Shown here piece by piece: positions 17,996 through 27,359 of a DNA stretch of 64,000 nucleotides. Source of the DNA: Shewanella sp. Arc9-LZ (GTDB taxonomy: Bacteria; Pseudomonadota; Gammaproteobacteria; Enterobacterales; Shewanellaceae); contig NZ_CP048031.1 of assembly GCF_010092445.1 (NCBI RefSeq), positions 1,550,001-1,614,000 on the forward strand, written 5' to 3'. The notes below the pieces were generated by a model. That model saw only the letters and a list, made by a program, of their open reading frames with translations. It was not told where the DNA came from and did not search any database. The number at the start of each line of letters is the position of its first letter. Position 1 is the first letter of the stretch. Made by a program: the position numbers and the translations under genes.

Positions 17996-18802
17996 TTAGC
18001 CTGCTCCATTAGCATTGTCGGGTGGTAATGTTAATCCTGCGCGTTGAATTTTTATTTCTACGCCAGCGAGCCAACGCTTGGCTTGTTCATCATTTGGCTG
18101 GTTAGCCAAATACGCCAGGTAGTATTGGCGGGCTTGCAACAGCTTACCGCGATATAACTCTAATAATATCGCCAAATTTAATTGCGCTAGCGGGTATTGT
18201 GGCCACAGAGTTAGCGCCGTTAAATAACCTTGCTCAGCCTGAGCATACTGGCCTTGTACCCTTGCTATATTAGCTTTAATTTGGTGCGCATAAGGATTGC
18301 TGTTATTAACCGCAATAGCTTTTGCGAGCAGTGCATCGGCTTGATCTAATTGCTGCTGATTTATCGCTATGATGGCTTTATTGACATAGGCGCCCGACAA
18401 TTGAGGCTCTGCAACAATCACTTTATCAAACAAACTATTCGCCGCTTGCCATTGCTGGTTTTTCATTTGGCTAATGGCTTGCTGATATTGACTCAATACC
18501 GATGTGGGCACATCGGCTAACCGCTGTGAGGCTTGTTCAAGATACATATTACGGTTATCTGTTGAGCCAGCACTGATACTGGTGCTGTTATTGACACTTT
18601 TTGTATTGAGGCTAACTAAGTCGACAATGTCTTTGTCCATGCCCTTTAGGCTTGGGTCCGTAGTGGTTTGCTTGTTGGCGTTAGTGCCGCTAGGTGATGT
18701 ACTACAACCGGGTAACAGCATAAGGCTTACTAGCGCGAATAGTGCCAGTTTCGGTGTCGATGAGGTAAATAATGACTTAATGGATAGCATCGATAACCTC
18801 AT
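17996..18802 (-). CDS. TPR-repeat lipoprotein
   Basis: This 268-aa lipoprotein has a lipobox LLPGC with Cys33, a Ser/Thr-rich tether, and tetratricopeptide repeats over about residues 110-250 (for example AAQWPYLAQLNLAILLELYRG-like helices). It is likely anchored in the outer membrane facing the periplasm and acts as a protein-protein scaffold. The start overlaps the preceding gene by 14-26 bp depending on which of two ATGs is used (18802 or 18790). Size and neighbours recall the small TPR proteins of the myxobacterial Glt complex, but that is inference from architecture only. Confidence 0.8.
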   Translation of the reverse strand: MRLSMLSIKSLFTSSTPKLALFALVSLMLLPGCSTSPSGTNANKQTTTDPSLKGMDKDIVDLVSLNTKSVNNSTSISAGSTDNRNMYLEQASQRLADVPTSVLSQYQQAISQMKNQQWQAANSLFDKVIVAEPQLSGAYVNKAIIAINQQQLDQADALLAKAIAVNNSNPYAHQIKANIARVQGQYAQAEQGYLTALTLWPQYPLAQLNLAILLELYRGKLLQARQYYLAYLANQPNDEQAKRWLAGVEIKIQRAGLTLPPDNANGAG

Positions 18803-21800
18803 GCGTTAACTCTTGTTTTTGATAAAGGGCAGGGGACATTTGTGCCAAGCGTTCAAAGCTTTTTTCAATCCATTGATCAACAATATCATCCCATGCTCTT
18901 TGGGTATTGCTGATGTGAATTTCGATGGCTTTCTCTTCAAATGGATAAGCCAGCTCTTCGAGTAAAATCTCGTACTCTTCCAAGGCTAATTCATCTAAAT
19001 CGCCAGGGCGTTGTGAACTCATCATGTCGCTCGCAAGTTGGCGATACATTTCTGCAAGGTTGTATGTTGCATGGGGAACGTATTTGGCTAATTGAAAGTC
19101 GAGCACTTGTTGATAATAACCAATGGCTTTTTTCATCGTATCTTGTTTGCGCTTCAAGCTTTTTTGCAAAGGTGCGTTGAGTTTAATTGCCGCAAAACTG
19201 CGTTGTTCAGCTTCACCCAAGGAAAATGCTGCGATAGAGGCGAGTTCAATTTGGCGAGCTTGAATAGCATTTGCATCTTGCTGTAATTGTTCGTGATCAT
19301 AGCTAAGGATTTGTCTAAACCAGTAATATTGCTTATTAGCTTCACCGCTTTGGCGGTAAAACTCACTCATTTTAAAGCGAACCTCTTGTGCTACATCAAA
19401 CGGTTGTGGGTAGGTTTTAGCATAAGTTCTAAAGGTGCTGAGTGCGCTACTGTTATCGCCTGCTTTTAAATAATACTCCGCCGCAGTGTATTGAGCTTCA
19501 CGCTTTAATGCGCCGGGCTTTTCATTGGCGACAATGATCAAAAGCTGCTCGGCGGCTAAATCCCATTGGGCTAGAGCTTCATAGGATTGAGCTAATTTAG
19601 CTGGAATGACCGCGCTAAACTCATGGTTTGGATAACGTTGCTGAAACGGTTTTAATACGTCGACCGCTTCTTGCCAGCGTTGTTGTTCAAGCAATAAGTT
19701 TGCAGCGTCGAGTTCGGCATTAACCGCGTATTTTGATTCAGGCACTGCCTGAGCAACGCGTAATAACTGGCTTACGGCTAATTCTGGTTGTGTTTGTTTA
19801 ACCGCTTGAGCTTGGGAGTAAATGCTAGAAGCTAACAGATTACGCATTTCAGACCATGAGTCTGTGCTCTTGTCTGTGTATTGCAGCGCTAAAATGTAAC
19901 CCTCTTCAGCCTGTGCGTATTGCTCTTGCTGATACAAGCTATTGGCATAAAGCTGGCTAACAAACTGCACTTGCTTACGGGCAGAGTCTGACAACGGCGT
20001 AGCGGTTTGCACTGAGCTTGCCGCATTATTGATCGTGTGAATGCCGTGGGCTTGTAATACAAAATCAGTAAAGTATTTAAGGTCGATGTAGTTTTTAGCA
20101 TCAAACGAATATTGGGCGGCGTTACTGGCGAGCTGTAAGGCACGCTCGTCAGATGGATACTGATTGATAAAGTCTTTATCTAGCTGATTACGTTGTGAAA
20201 TGAGTTTATTGTAATCATCAGTATTACTTTGACCACTTTGTTTTTGTTGGTTCTGACCTTGTTGGCTTTGATCATGTTGCGAAATGATTTCGCGTATGGT
20301 GACGGTTGTTGCGTAAGCCGATTGCTGTTGTATCTTACGCAAGGCTGCCGACGTTGCTGTGGTGTCATAGGCAATGGCGTAATAACTGGCAAGCGCTTGC
20401 TGATATTGTTTGGCTTCAAAATTGGCGTCAGCAAACAAGTACTCGTCATTAAGAATATCTTTAGTGAGTAACGTGCTGGCTTGAGGTAATTTGGCCAATT
20501 GTAAATAGGTCTTTAATGCGCTGGCAGCCTGTGCGAAAGCGCTAATTCGTTGTGCACCTTGCTGAGTTTGTGCATCGGCATACAAACGGCGGCTATGCTC
20601 GTCACTAAAGCTAAGCAGTTGTGGTAATAACTCTGCTTGCTGCGCTGTGCTGGCATTTACCCAAAAAGTGCTGCTAAGACCATATTGATTAACATAGTCA
20701 TTTTTCAGCTGATGCATGGCTGCAAACTTGCCTTGACGCTGATAAAGGTCGAGCAAATCTAGCGAATAGCGAGCTGCCCAGATATTGTCTGGCGCCAAAT
20801 CGATGTATGCCTGATAAGTTAGTTCTGCATCGTAGTCGAGTTTTTTGTCGAGTAAAAATTGGGCCAAATTGGCAAATAATACATGCTGATACAAATCAAG
20901 ATAAGGCAGCGATTGATTGTCTTTAACCAAAGACACCAACGACTGAGATTGAAGCTGCTGGCTTAGTGAAATACTCAAGACTCTTTGGGTATCAATCGCC
21001 AAATTTTGCGCGCGGCTGCCGAGCTTTTCAAAAGCAAAGTTGTCGGAGGTTAAGTTTGCAATATCACGATTACTTTGCTGGCCGGCCACTAAGGCTTCAA
21101 ACACTTGCAAGAATGCTTTGTCGGCATTGGCAAGTCGATTGAGTTTAAATTCGGACCAGCCGAGCATATATAAACTGTTCAGTTGGTATTTTTGATTATC
21201 ATTAGCGGTTAATACTTGCTGATATGCTGTAATGGCTGCCGAGTAATTCTGTAAGTTGTAATAGATTTCACCGCGTCTAAAGTTAAGCTCGGCAAGATAC
21301 ATTGTCTGCGGATAGTGTCGCAGTAATGATTCAACTTCAGCCAAACTCGCATCCAATTTACCCTGTAAATCGAGCGCTTTAGCTAATTGATATTGTATGT
21401 GTTCGTTTTCAGGTCGTTGCGGATAACGCTGCAATAATTGTTGATATTCGTTAACTAATTTTTGCAGTGCCGCATCGTTTTGAGTCAACTGAGCTAGCAC
21501 TTGACTGTCTGGTTGCGACTCATCATCGAGGTCTGCATAAGACTGGGCTTCAAATGATTCGGTATTGATTTGCGCTAAGCGATATTCAACGTGCGTCCGG
21601 ATTTCAGGATCGGGTTCAAGTGTCAGCAATTGCTGATAAATATTAGCCAACTTGGCACTGCGTTGAGTTTGGCTCATTTCAACACTCGCTACCGTTTCGC
21701 TGCTGCGTTTGTTGGCCAAATCGCCTAAGCTAGTGCGTTTAGCTTGTTGAGCATAATCAGCCTGCCCACTGCTAAAGCACCCCGATAATGCAATACCACT

Positions 21801-21842
21801 GATTAAGATTAATGCGCCTGATAAATAAGCCGATACTGACAT
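18777..21842 (-). CDS. Large TPR-repeat lipoprotein (about 1000 residues)
   Basis: This 1021-aa protein has a lipobox ALSGC (Cys22) and is almost entirely helical repeats of TPR type, with many pairs such as ALQ..AELNFRRGEIYYN and AAEYYLKAGD. It is rich in Gln, Leu and Ala. It probably forms a long periplasmic solenoid scaffold between inner-membrane motor and outer-membrane barrels. It starts within the stop of the upstream gene (TAATG, one-base overlap at 21842). The length and domain type fit the large TPR proteins annotated as gliding-motility AglT/AgnA-like in other bacteria, a tentative match. Confidence 0.78.
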   Translation of the reverse strand: MSVSAYLSGALILISGIALSGCFSSGQADYAQQAKRTSLGDLANKRSSETVASVEMSQTQRSAKLANIYQQLLTLEPDPEIRTHVEYRLAQINTESFEAQSYADLDDESQPDSQVLAQLTQNDAALQKLVNEYQQLLQRYPQRPENEHIQYQLAKALDLQGKLDASLAEVESLLRHYPQTMYLAELNFRRGEIYYNLQNYSAAITAYQQVLTANDNQKYQLNSLYMLGWSEFKLNRLANADKAFLQVFEALVAGQQSNRDIANLTSDNFAFEKLGSRAQNLAIDTQRVLSISLSQQLQSQSLVSLVKDNQSLPYLDLYQHVLFANLAQFLLDKKLDYDAELTYQAYIDLAPDNIWAARYSLDLLDLYQRQGKFAAMHQLKNDYVNQYGLSSTFWVNASTAQQAELLPQLLSFSDEHSRRLYADAQTQQGAQRISAFAQAASALKTYLQLAKLPQASTLLTKDILNDEYLFADANFEAKQYQQALASYYAIAYDTTATSAALRKIQQQSAYATTVTIREIISQHDQSQQGQNQQKQSGQSNTDDYNKLISQRNQLDKDFINQYPSDERALQLASNAAQYSFDAKNYIDLKYFTDFVLQAHGIHTINNAASSVQTATPLSDSARKQVQFVSQLYANSLYQQEQYAQAEEGYILALQYTDKSTDSWSEMRNLLASSIYSQAQAVKQTQPELAVSQLLRVAQAVPESKYAVNAELDAANLLLEQQRWQEAVDVLKPFQQRYPNHEFSAVIPAKLAQSYEALAQWDLAAEQLLIIVANEKPGALKREAQYTAAEYYLKAGDNSSALSTFRTYAKTYPQPFDVAQEVRFKMSEFYRQSGEANKQYYWFRQILSYDHEQLQQDANAIQARQIELASIAAFSLGEAEQRSFAAIKLNAPLQKSLKRKQDTMKKAIGYYQQVLDFQLAKYVPHATYNLAEMYRQLASDMMSSQRPGDLDELALEEYEILLEELAYPFEEKAIEIHISNTQRAWDDIVDQWIEKSFERLAQMSPALYQKQELTHEVIDAIH

Positions 21843-24088
21843 TAGCGCGCTCCTTGTGCAGCTGACTCAACTACAGTGGAATCACTTTCAGCCGATTTGT
21901 TTACCGGCGATTCATTTACCGCCGATTCGTTTGCTGAGAAGGGATTGATTGGCGCAGTGTCTGCTTGTGACATTTGTTCTAATACATTGGCCATTTGGTG
22001 GCGAGTGGTGAGCAGTAGTTGCTGTAACGTATATTGTTGTTGCTGGATAAAAATGCTCATTTTGCCACGAATATCTCGGTCGGTTTTATCACGCAGTCCG
22101 GTAATATTAACGTTCGTGCTGTTAATGTCGGTTTGGGTTTGTTGTTGACGTAACTCAAAGTCAGATAACAAGCGGGTGTTACTCGACAATGCACTAAATC
22201 GATTGGCTTGTCGTTCAAGCTGTTCAAGTTGTGTTGTTAATTGCTTCAGGCTTTTTTTATGCTGCCAAAGTCGTTGTGGCAATGTTTGCTGTAATTGCCA
22301 CTGCAACACCCCTTTAATCCTATCAAGTCGTTGTTGTTCGTCGTCGATATTACGTTGAGTCGCCAATGTAGTTAACCTGGCTTGGCTGGCATCAATACGG
22401 TCTATCCATTGTTGCTGACTTGGGTCGGCAAACACTTGGGCATTTTGTTCAGCTTCTGCTTGATCAATAATCTTGGCAATACGTTGTTTTTGCTCTGTGA
22501 GAGCGTTAATCATCTCTGTGTAGGCGAGCTGTTTTTGTTGTTCAATGACGCGGGCTTGGCGCTGGGTGTTGAGGGCTAAAGTGTCCTTTAACCATTGACT
22601 GTTAATCTGTTGTTTTTGCACATTGTCGCTAAGTAAATCTAGGCTTAATAGGGTTTGATAATCGGTCGCTAATTGCGGGTCATTTAAGGCTTTTTTTAGC
22701 CAAGGCGAATCAGTGCTAAAACGCTCGGTAAGGATAAGCTCTAACGCGTCAGACTTGGTTGCCAAGGAAGGTGTTTGTTGATCTACTGTCTTACTGGCAA
22801 AGTCGGTAACATTGCTAATGGTGCTAACTGTTTCTGCAAATCCTTTTATCTCGACAATTTTTTGTAAATACAGTTGTTCAGCTTGCTGATACAAGGTTAA
22901 TCCTTGTGCTAAAGATTGCTGCTCACTGACTTGTTTTGCAGTTAACAACGCGGCTTGCCAGGCTAAATTTGAGTAGGGGTATTGCTGCTGCAATAGCGAT
23001 AGCAACTTAAACGACATGTCATAGTGCTGTTGTTGCTGGGCCGAGTAGGCAAATAAAAACAAAGCGGATTCAGCATAAGGACTTTGCTCAGGAAAATCGC
23101 TCAGTTCGTTATAGGCTAAATCGTATTGTTTATTGGCGACATACAACTGTGCCAACAGTAACTTTGCATAATCATTGATGGCTTGTTGTTGCAACAAGGC
23201 GTCTTTAACTTCTGGCAATAACTCATCGTTATCGTCAAAAATGTCGGGCTCTACAAAAGGGTTAAACAATTGCTGCCAAAAATTAATTTTGGGTGGCTGC
23301 CATTGTTGGCTTTTAAGCTCAATTAATATAGGTTGTGCCGCACTGTATTGCTGCTGCTTCATGTGCAACAACGCCTGGTTTAATGCGATGTAAGCGGCAG
23401 ATGAACTTGTTGGTGACTGGTCATCTTCTGATATTGATTGTTGCTGTACTTGCGCGGTTAACGGCGGCGCATCTGGCCAATAAGCTAATTGATTTAACAC
23501 ATGATACTGCTCGACATAATCGGTCAGTAATGTGGTAATTCTGCCTAGCGTAAGTTTGGCTGTATCAATGTCGCCGTGTTCAATTTGTTGTTCGCTGAGC
23601 TGTAACAAAGCGATTAATAATAATTCAGTTGGCGATGTGGCTGACTTTGTTTTGCTGCTATTGGTATTAGTACTGTTATTCGCTGTGGTTTGGGTCGAAG
23701 TATTTGCTTGTTGTTGTTCAAATTGTGCCAAGGTTTGGGTGGCTTGCTCGTGCAAGCCAATCGACACTTGTAGTCCGGCTTCGAACAATTGGCTGCGATC
23801 AGAATAGATCTCTTTGCGTTGACGGTTGAGGCTAATTTGCCTCAATGCTGCGCCATAATCGCCAGCAAAATAAAAGTACAATGCTTGGCGGTAAAATTTA
23901 TCTTCTAGATCGGTTTTAGGCGCAGATACACTTACAGAGTTTTTTATTGATTTTTCTGCCGCTTGAAGCTCGGTAGTGTGCAAGAGGGTTAAGCAACTGC
24001 ATAGCATGGCTGCACAGCCCAAAACTCGTGTAAGTTGGTTACCGATGTGAGCTAGCATAAGGCTAAATGATTGAGTGTTAACGGCCAT
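21842..24088 (-). CDS. TPR and coiled-coil exported protein of unknown function
   Basis: This 748-aa protein has an N-terminal hydrophobic segment (about 20-42) that may be a signal peptide or anchor, TPR-like repeats over about 60-420, then long Gln-rich coiled-coil helices (about 520-690) and a Ser/Asn/Glu-rich tail with short ESAVNESPVNKS repeats. It is likely periplasmic. It begins 6 bp after the previous gene and ends overlapping the next by one base, so it is co-translated with the large TPR lipoprotein. No enzyme motif was seen. Confidence 0.75.
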   Translation of the reverse strand: MAVNTQSFSLMLAHIGNQLTRVLGCAAMLCSCLTLLHTTELQAAEKSIKNSVSVSAPKTDLEDKFYRQALYFYFAGDYGAALRQISLNRQRKEIYSDRSQLFEAGLQVSIGLHEQATQTLAQFEQQQANTSTQTTANNSTNTNSSKTKSATSPTELLLIALLQLSEQQIEHGDIDTAKLTLGRITTLLTDYVEQYHVLNQLAYWPDAPPLTAQVQQQSISEDDQSPTSSSAAYIALNQALLHMKQQQYSAAQPILIELKSQQWQPPKINFWQQLFNPFVEPDIFDDNDELLPEVKDALLQQQAINDYAKLLLAQLYVANKQYDLAYNELSDFPEQSPYAESALFLFAYSAQQQQHYDMSFKLLSLLQQQYPYSNLAWQAALLTAKQVSEQQSLAQGLTLYQQAEQLYLQKIVEIKGFAETVSTISNVTDFASKTVDQQTPSLATKSDALELILTERFSTDSPWLKKALNDPQLATDYQTLLSLDLLSDNVQKQQINSQWLKDTLALNTQRQARVIEQQKQLAYTEMINALTEQKQRIAKIIDQAEAEQNAQVFADPSQQQWIDRIDASQARLTTLATQRNIDDEQQRLDRIKGVLQWQLQQTLPQRLWQHKKSLKQLTTQLEQLERQANRFSALSSNTRLLSDFELRQQQTQTDINSTNVNITGLRDKTDRDIRGKMSIFIQQQQYTLQQLLLTTRHQMANVLEQMSQADTAPINPFSANESAVNESPVNKSAESDSTVVESAAQGAR

Positions 24089-24094
24089 TGTTGT

Positions 24095-24655
24095 TTACAA
24101 TACCCACTGTTCGACTTTGATATCAGCCCGATAGCTTGATTCACTGTCTTCGACTTTGAGTTCTATCATTACTGTTTCATCGGTTTTATCAAAATTATGG
24201 CTAATGGCCCGTTGCACTGTACGACCTTCGGCATCATTGCCAGTAAATATTGCGGTTAGCAGGTGAGGGCCCATTTTAAGATTACCCAGGTAAATACGCT
24301 GAATTCCGCCTTGTTCTAATGCTTTACGTTGACGTTCGGTATATAAAAAGCCGCTAACATTATTGTCGTCAATTTTTAACTCAACACTGTCGAGTTTGAG
24401 AAATCGGCCCACATCAACCGACACAAAAACCGCGATTTGGGTGCTGGCAGGAAACAATAAATCTTCTTCTAAAATAAATAGATCGCGATTGAGTTTTAGT
24501 ACTTGGCTTTTAATGTCTTCAAGCTCGCTGGCTAATGCACCATTGCCTTGTTTGGTATCTTCAGCTTGGGCTGGTAATGCAAATAAACCAGCAATCAGTA
24601 ACGTTGCTGCGAATAACCGCGTTAAAAAAGAACCCCATTTACGGTCGGTAGTCAT
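24095..24655 (-). CDS. Periplasmic protein of unknown function with signal peptide and coiled coil
   Basis: This protein of about 186 residues has a good signal peptide (FLTRLFAATLLIAGLFALP, cleavage near AQA), a short helical coil (SELEDIKSQVLKLNRDLFIL), and a beta-rich domain with a carbohydrate- or lipid-binding feel (DSVELKIDDNNVSGFLYTE). The ATG at 24655 is preferred because it starts the signal peptide; a TTG at 24709, directly after the upstream stop, would add 18 residues. Proteins of this type occur beside TPR/ExbBD genes, possibly equivalent to AgnC-like parts, but I cannot confirm this. Confidence 0.68.
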   Translation of the reverse strand: MTTDRKWGSFLTRLFAATLLIAGLFALPAQAEDTKQGNGALASELEDIKSQVLKLNRDLFILEEDLLFPASTQIAVFVSVDVGRFLKLDSVELKIDDNNVSGFLYTERQRKALEQGGIQRIYLGNLKMGPHLLTAIFTGNDAEGRTVQRAISHNFDKTDETVMIELKVEDSESSYRADIKVEQWVL

Positions 24656-24709
24656 AGTTATGGCCTTGGCAATTACGTTGTTAAAAGTATCAATATTTAG
24701 GGCGATCAA

Positions 24710-25849
24710 TTAAAAATATACGCTGACAAAAGCGCGGATGACATTGGCAGAGAACCCATAAAACGGTTCGTTGCCCACTCCGCCATCTGCGGTAGGGTCT
24801 CTAAAGTTATTGTATTGAAAGTCAATATAATCCCATTGCAGCGATGCTTCTGAACGCGTGTCGCCAAACGATACCGAGGCGGGTAATTGATAGGTAATGC
24901 CTATCCCGTAAGTGATGTCGCTAAAGTCACTGAGTTCTTTGTCGCGTGCAAGGTAGTTTTGCGCGTCGCGATAAGGAAACAAGTCACTGTAAAATTCAGC
25001 TTGAGTTTGCTGGTAATAACGCACTTTAAATTCTAATTCGATACTGTCGCCTAGTGGATGTCGATATCCAAGCTCTACATCACTGGCGGTGATTTCCCAG
25101 CTGTCGTTAAAGTGGCGGTAATGAAAAAACAAGGCTGCGCGATAAGGTAAAAAGTAACTGGCCGAGAACTTTGCTGCAAACGAGTTGCGGGTTTCTGGGT
25201 ACACTTCTGCCTGATAAGCCACACCAGATGGAACGCTGTTGTCTATGTATCTCACTGTGCGGTATGGGTTATTTAAATAGCCGCTGTCTGCTATAGCTTC
25301 AACGTTAAAGCTGGCTGTAAGGTTGCGGGTTAACACTTGATTGATGCCAGCGCGAATCCGATATTGCTCGCTTTGCTCTTCAAACTGGTCGTCACCATTG
25401 CGGCGAATCTCATTATCGCCATAAGACAAACCCAGATTTAAATTGGTTAAATCGCCAAAGGTGTCTTGTGACACATTGATGCTAAATGATTGGGCTAAAT
25501 AATCGTCTTCATCACTTTGACGCAGGTTAAACGACATCAAGGTTTTGTCATGCAGGTATTCAACCCCCAATTGTCCTTCGTTACGCTTTTCTGTGTACGC
25601 ACTGGCAGTGCTGATAACATCTACCGATGCGGATGAAATACTGTCTAAATAATAATATGCGGTAAATGCGACCGATTCAGAAGTCTTTTTCCTGAGTAAT
25701 ACTGACGGGCCATCAATGGTCATGCCGCCGCCTTCGTAGCTGTGATACAACACGTCAGCGCGATCAGGATCGAGCACTGCAGCTTGGGCAGACAGGCACG
25801 TCATACTGACAAGTAATGCCGTGAATAGCTTAATGCTTTTATTGAGCAA
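24710..25849 (-). CDS. DUF3570 outer-membrane beta-barrel protein
   Basis: A signal peptide (LFTALLVSMTCLSAQA) is followed by about 355 residues of alternating beta strands ending in an aromatic C-terminus (AFVSVYF), as expected of an outer-membrane barrel. The features VLDPDRADVLYHSYEGGGMTIDGPSVL and the overall length fit DUF3570. I place the start at TTG 25849, two bases after the DUF4266 stop; the longer frame to 25942 would lie inside that gene. DUF3570, DUF4266, a TlpA-like thioredoxin and ApbE recur together in other Gram-negative genomes, and the first three are adjacent here. Confidence 0.85.
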   Translation of the reverse strand: MLNKSIKLFTALLVSMTCLSAQAAVLDPDRADVLYHSYEGGGMTIDGPSVLLRKKTSESVAFTAYYYLDSISSASVDVISTASAYTEKRNEGQLGVEYLHDKTLMSFNLRQSDEDDYLAQSFSINVSQDTFGDLTNLNLGLSYGDNEIRRNGDDQFEEQSEQYRIRAGINQVLTRNLTASFNVEAIADSGYLNNPYRTVRYIDNSVPSGVAYQAEVYPETRNSFAAKFSASYFLPYRAALFFHYRHFNDSWEITASDVELGYRHPLGDSIELEFKVRYYQQTQAEFYSDLFPYRDAQNYLARDKELSDFSDITYGIGITYQLPASVSFGDTRSEASLQWDYIDFQYNNFRDPTADGGVGNEPFYGFSANVIRAFVSVYF

Positions 25850-25850
25850 A

Positions 25851-26111
25851 TTAGTTACAGCCACAACCACCACCTCCGGTTCCTTCAGCGCCACGGGCCG
25901 ATTCACGACCTTCAAGTACGTGAGCCATATGCATGCTGGCACTTGGATGGCGATTTAAGCGCATGATAGGGTCGGCTAAATTTTGACGCTCGTAAGGTTT
26001 AACCCAAGGCTCAATGCCCATACTCGTGCAGCCACTCAAACTAATTAAGCTTAATAGCGCAATGCAATTAAGCGATAAAGCAGTGATACGAGGAGATAAG
26101 GTTTTTTTCAT
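25851..26111 (-). CDS. DUF4266 small lipoprotein with Cys-Gly-rich tail
   Basis: This 86-residue lipoprotein has a lipobox LSGC (lipid-modified Cys near residue 28), the motif WVKPYERQNLADPIM, and the hallmark C-terminus GTGGGGCGCN. The tail with two closely spaced cysteines is typical of DUF4266. The pair could bind metal or be a substrate of the TlpA-type thioredoxin encoded next to it; that is inference. The ATG at 26111 sits just after a GGGAG ribosome-binding site within the tlpA-like stop region. A TTG immediately upstream is the alternative. Confidence 0.88.
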   Translation of the reverse strand: MKKTLSPRITALSLNCIALLSLISLSGCTSMGIEPWVKPYERQNLADPIMRLNRHPSASMHMAHVLEGRESARGAEGTGGGGCGCN

Positions 26112-26115
26112 CAAT

Positions 26116-26619
26116 TTACTCCCTAATCAGCTGTTTAATAGCGGCAGCATACTTTTTATCAAAGCCGTCTTTATAGCCTTGAAATACAAAGCGCACATTA
26201 CCATCGCGATCAATAATCACTGTGGTTGGCATGGCTTCAACTTGATAGGTCTTAGACAAAGAATTGGTTTGGTCGAAAAATATTGGGAAACGTAAATCAA
26301 GGTCGGCTAAAAAGTCTTTGCCTGCTTGGTTTTCTTGTTCAACATTTATGCCCCAGACTTGAACGCCGAGGTCTTGATACTTGTCTTGTAATTTTTGCAA
26401 AACCGGCATTTCTTTACGACATGGTCCACACCAAGATGCCCAAAAATTGATCAAGATAATCTCGCCACGTTGCTCGGCTAAATTGAGGTTAGTCCCTTGC
26501 TGGTTTTTTAAGGTGAAGTCGGGTGCAGCTTGGCCAAGCGTGAGCGCCTGTACCTGCATCGATAACAATATTGCACCTAATGCAATAAGACATTTACCAC
26601 TAAATCGACTGAACAACAT
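26116..26619 (-). CDS. TlpA/ResA-like periplasmic thioredoxin
   Basis: This 167-aa thiol-disulfide oxidoreductase has a signal peptide or anchor (about 8-25) and a thioredoxin fold with active site WCGPC at 63-67, plus the cis-proline loop AMPTT. The AhpC/TSA-like opening (GQAAPDFTLKNQQG) places it in the TlpA/ResA/DsbE group that keeps periplasmic cysteines reduced, for example for haem c attachment. Its neighbours offer both kinds of client: the DUF4266 Cys tail and three CxxCH proteins. A strong AAGGAA ribosome-binding site precedes the ATG. Confidence 0.9.
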   Translation of the reverse strand: MLFSRFSGKCLIALGAILLSMQVQALTLGQAAPDFTLKNQQGTNLNLAEQRGEIILINFWASWCGPCRKEMPVLQKLQDKYQDLGVQVWGINVEQENQAGKDFLADLDLRFPIFFDQTNSLSKTYQVEAMPTTVIIDRDGNVRFVFQGYKDGFDKKYAAAIKQLIRE

Positions 26620-26696
26620 TGTATTTCCTTATTGGTTTTTCACTTTTGCTACTCGAATATTCTATGGTCTCTTTTAACGACCACTATCGAGGTGGA

Positions 26697-27359
26697 TTAA
26701 AAATAGAACGACACACCCGTGGCAAAATTCAGATTATGGGTTGTTTTAGACGCGCCAGTAACCTCGGTATTAAACAGGTAATCACTCATGCTTAAATCCC
26801 ATGCTATCCAGTCGGTTAAAAATACTCGGTAGTTTGCTGTGAGGTTGACGGTAAATTGCTCGTCACCGGCAAACTCGGTACTGCCGCCACCTAATTCAAC
26901 CGAAAAGACACTGTTAAACACTGTGTCTTTGCTGAAAAAGATCTCACCAGGCAGTAGGTTATAACCAATGTTTAAGCCGTAATAAGTTAACTCGCGCTCA
27001 GCATCAGTTAACAATGGCGCCGCATTAGACAATTTTTCAAAACTGGTTTCACCCGCTTTGGCTTGGGCATAACGCGCTTTGACATAAAAATGTTCGCTGA
27101 TGTGGTAACCCACATGCGCACTTATCCAAGGGTTTGATTCAAAATCTTCAATCGACAAAATACCGCCTTGAATACCCACTTCAACGTTTTCAGTATCGAT
27201 AACATCATCAAGCACAGTGCGACGTTCTACATCGGCTTTGACGGTATTAGGGGCATCGTCTGCGGCAAATGCTGCTGAGCTTGGCATTAATGCGGTCAAC
27301 GCTAAAGTACTAGCAGTGAACAAAGGCACTAAAAAAATACGCTGAATCCTATTTTCCAT
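26697..27359 (-). CDS. Outer-membrane beta-barrel protein, OMP_myx_plus-like
   Basis: This 220-aa protein has a signal peptide (LVPLFTASTLALTALMPSSAAFA) and about eight beta strands ending in FATGVSFYF, a typical outer-membrane targeting C-terminus. The early segment RRTVLDDVIDTENVEVGIQG and barrel pattern resemble the barrel family shared by myxobacteria and some Gammaproteobacteria, where members belong to gliding (Glt) complexes. The start lies 31 bp inside the preceding SH3-barrel gene. It is probably an outer-membrane endpoint of the TonB-ExbBD machine. Confidence 0.75.
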   Translation of the reverse strand: MENRIQRIFLVPLFTASTLALTALMPSSAAFAADDAPNTVKADVERRTVLDDVIDTENVEVGIQGGILSIEDFESNPWISAHVGYHISEHFYVKARYAQAKAGETSFEKLSNAAPLLTDAERELTYYGLNIGYNLLPGEIFFSKDTVFNSVFSVELGGGSTEFAGDEQFTVNLTANYRVFLTDWIAWDLSMSDYLFNTEVTGASKTTHNLNFATGVSFYF

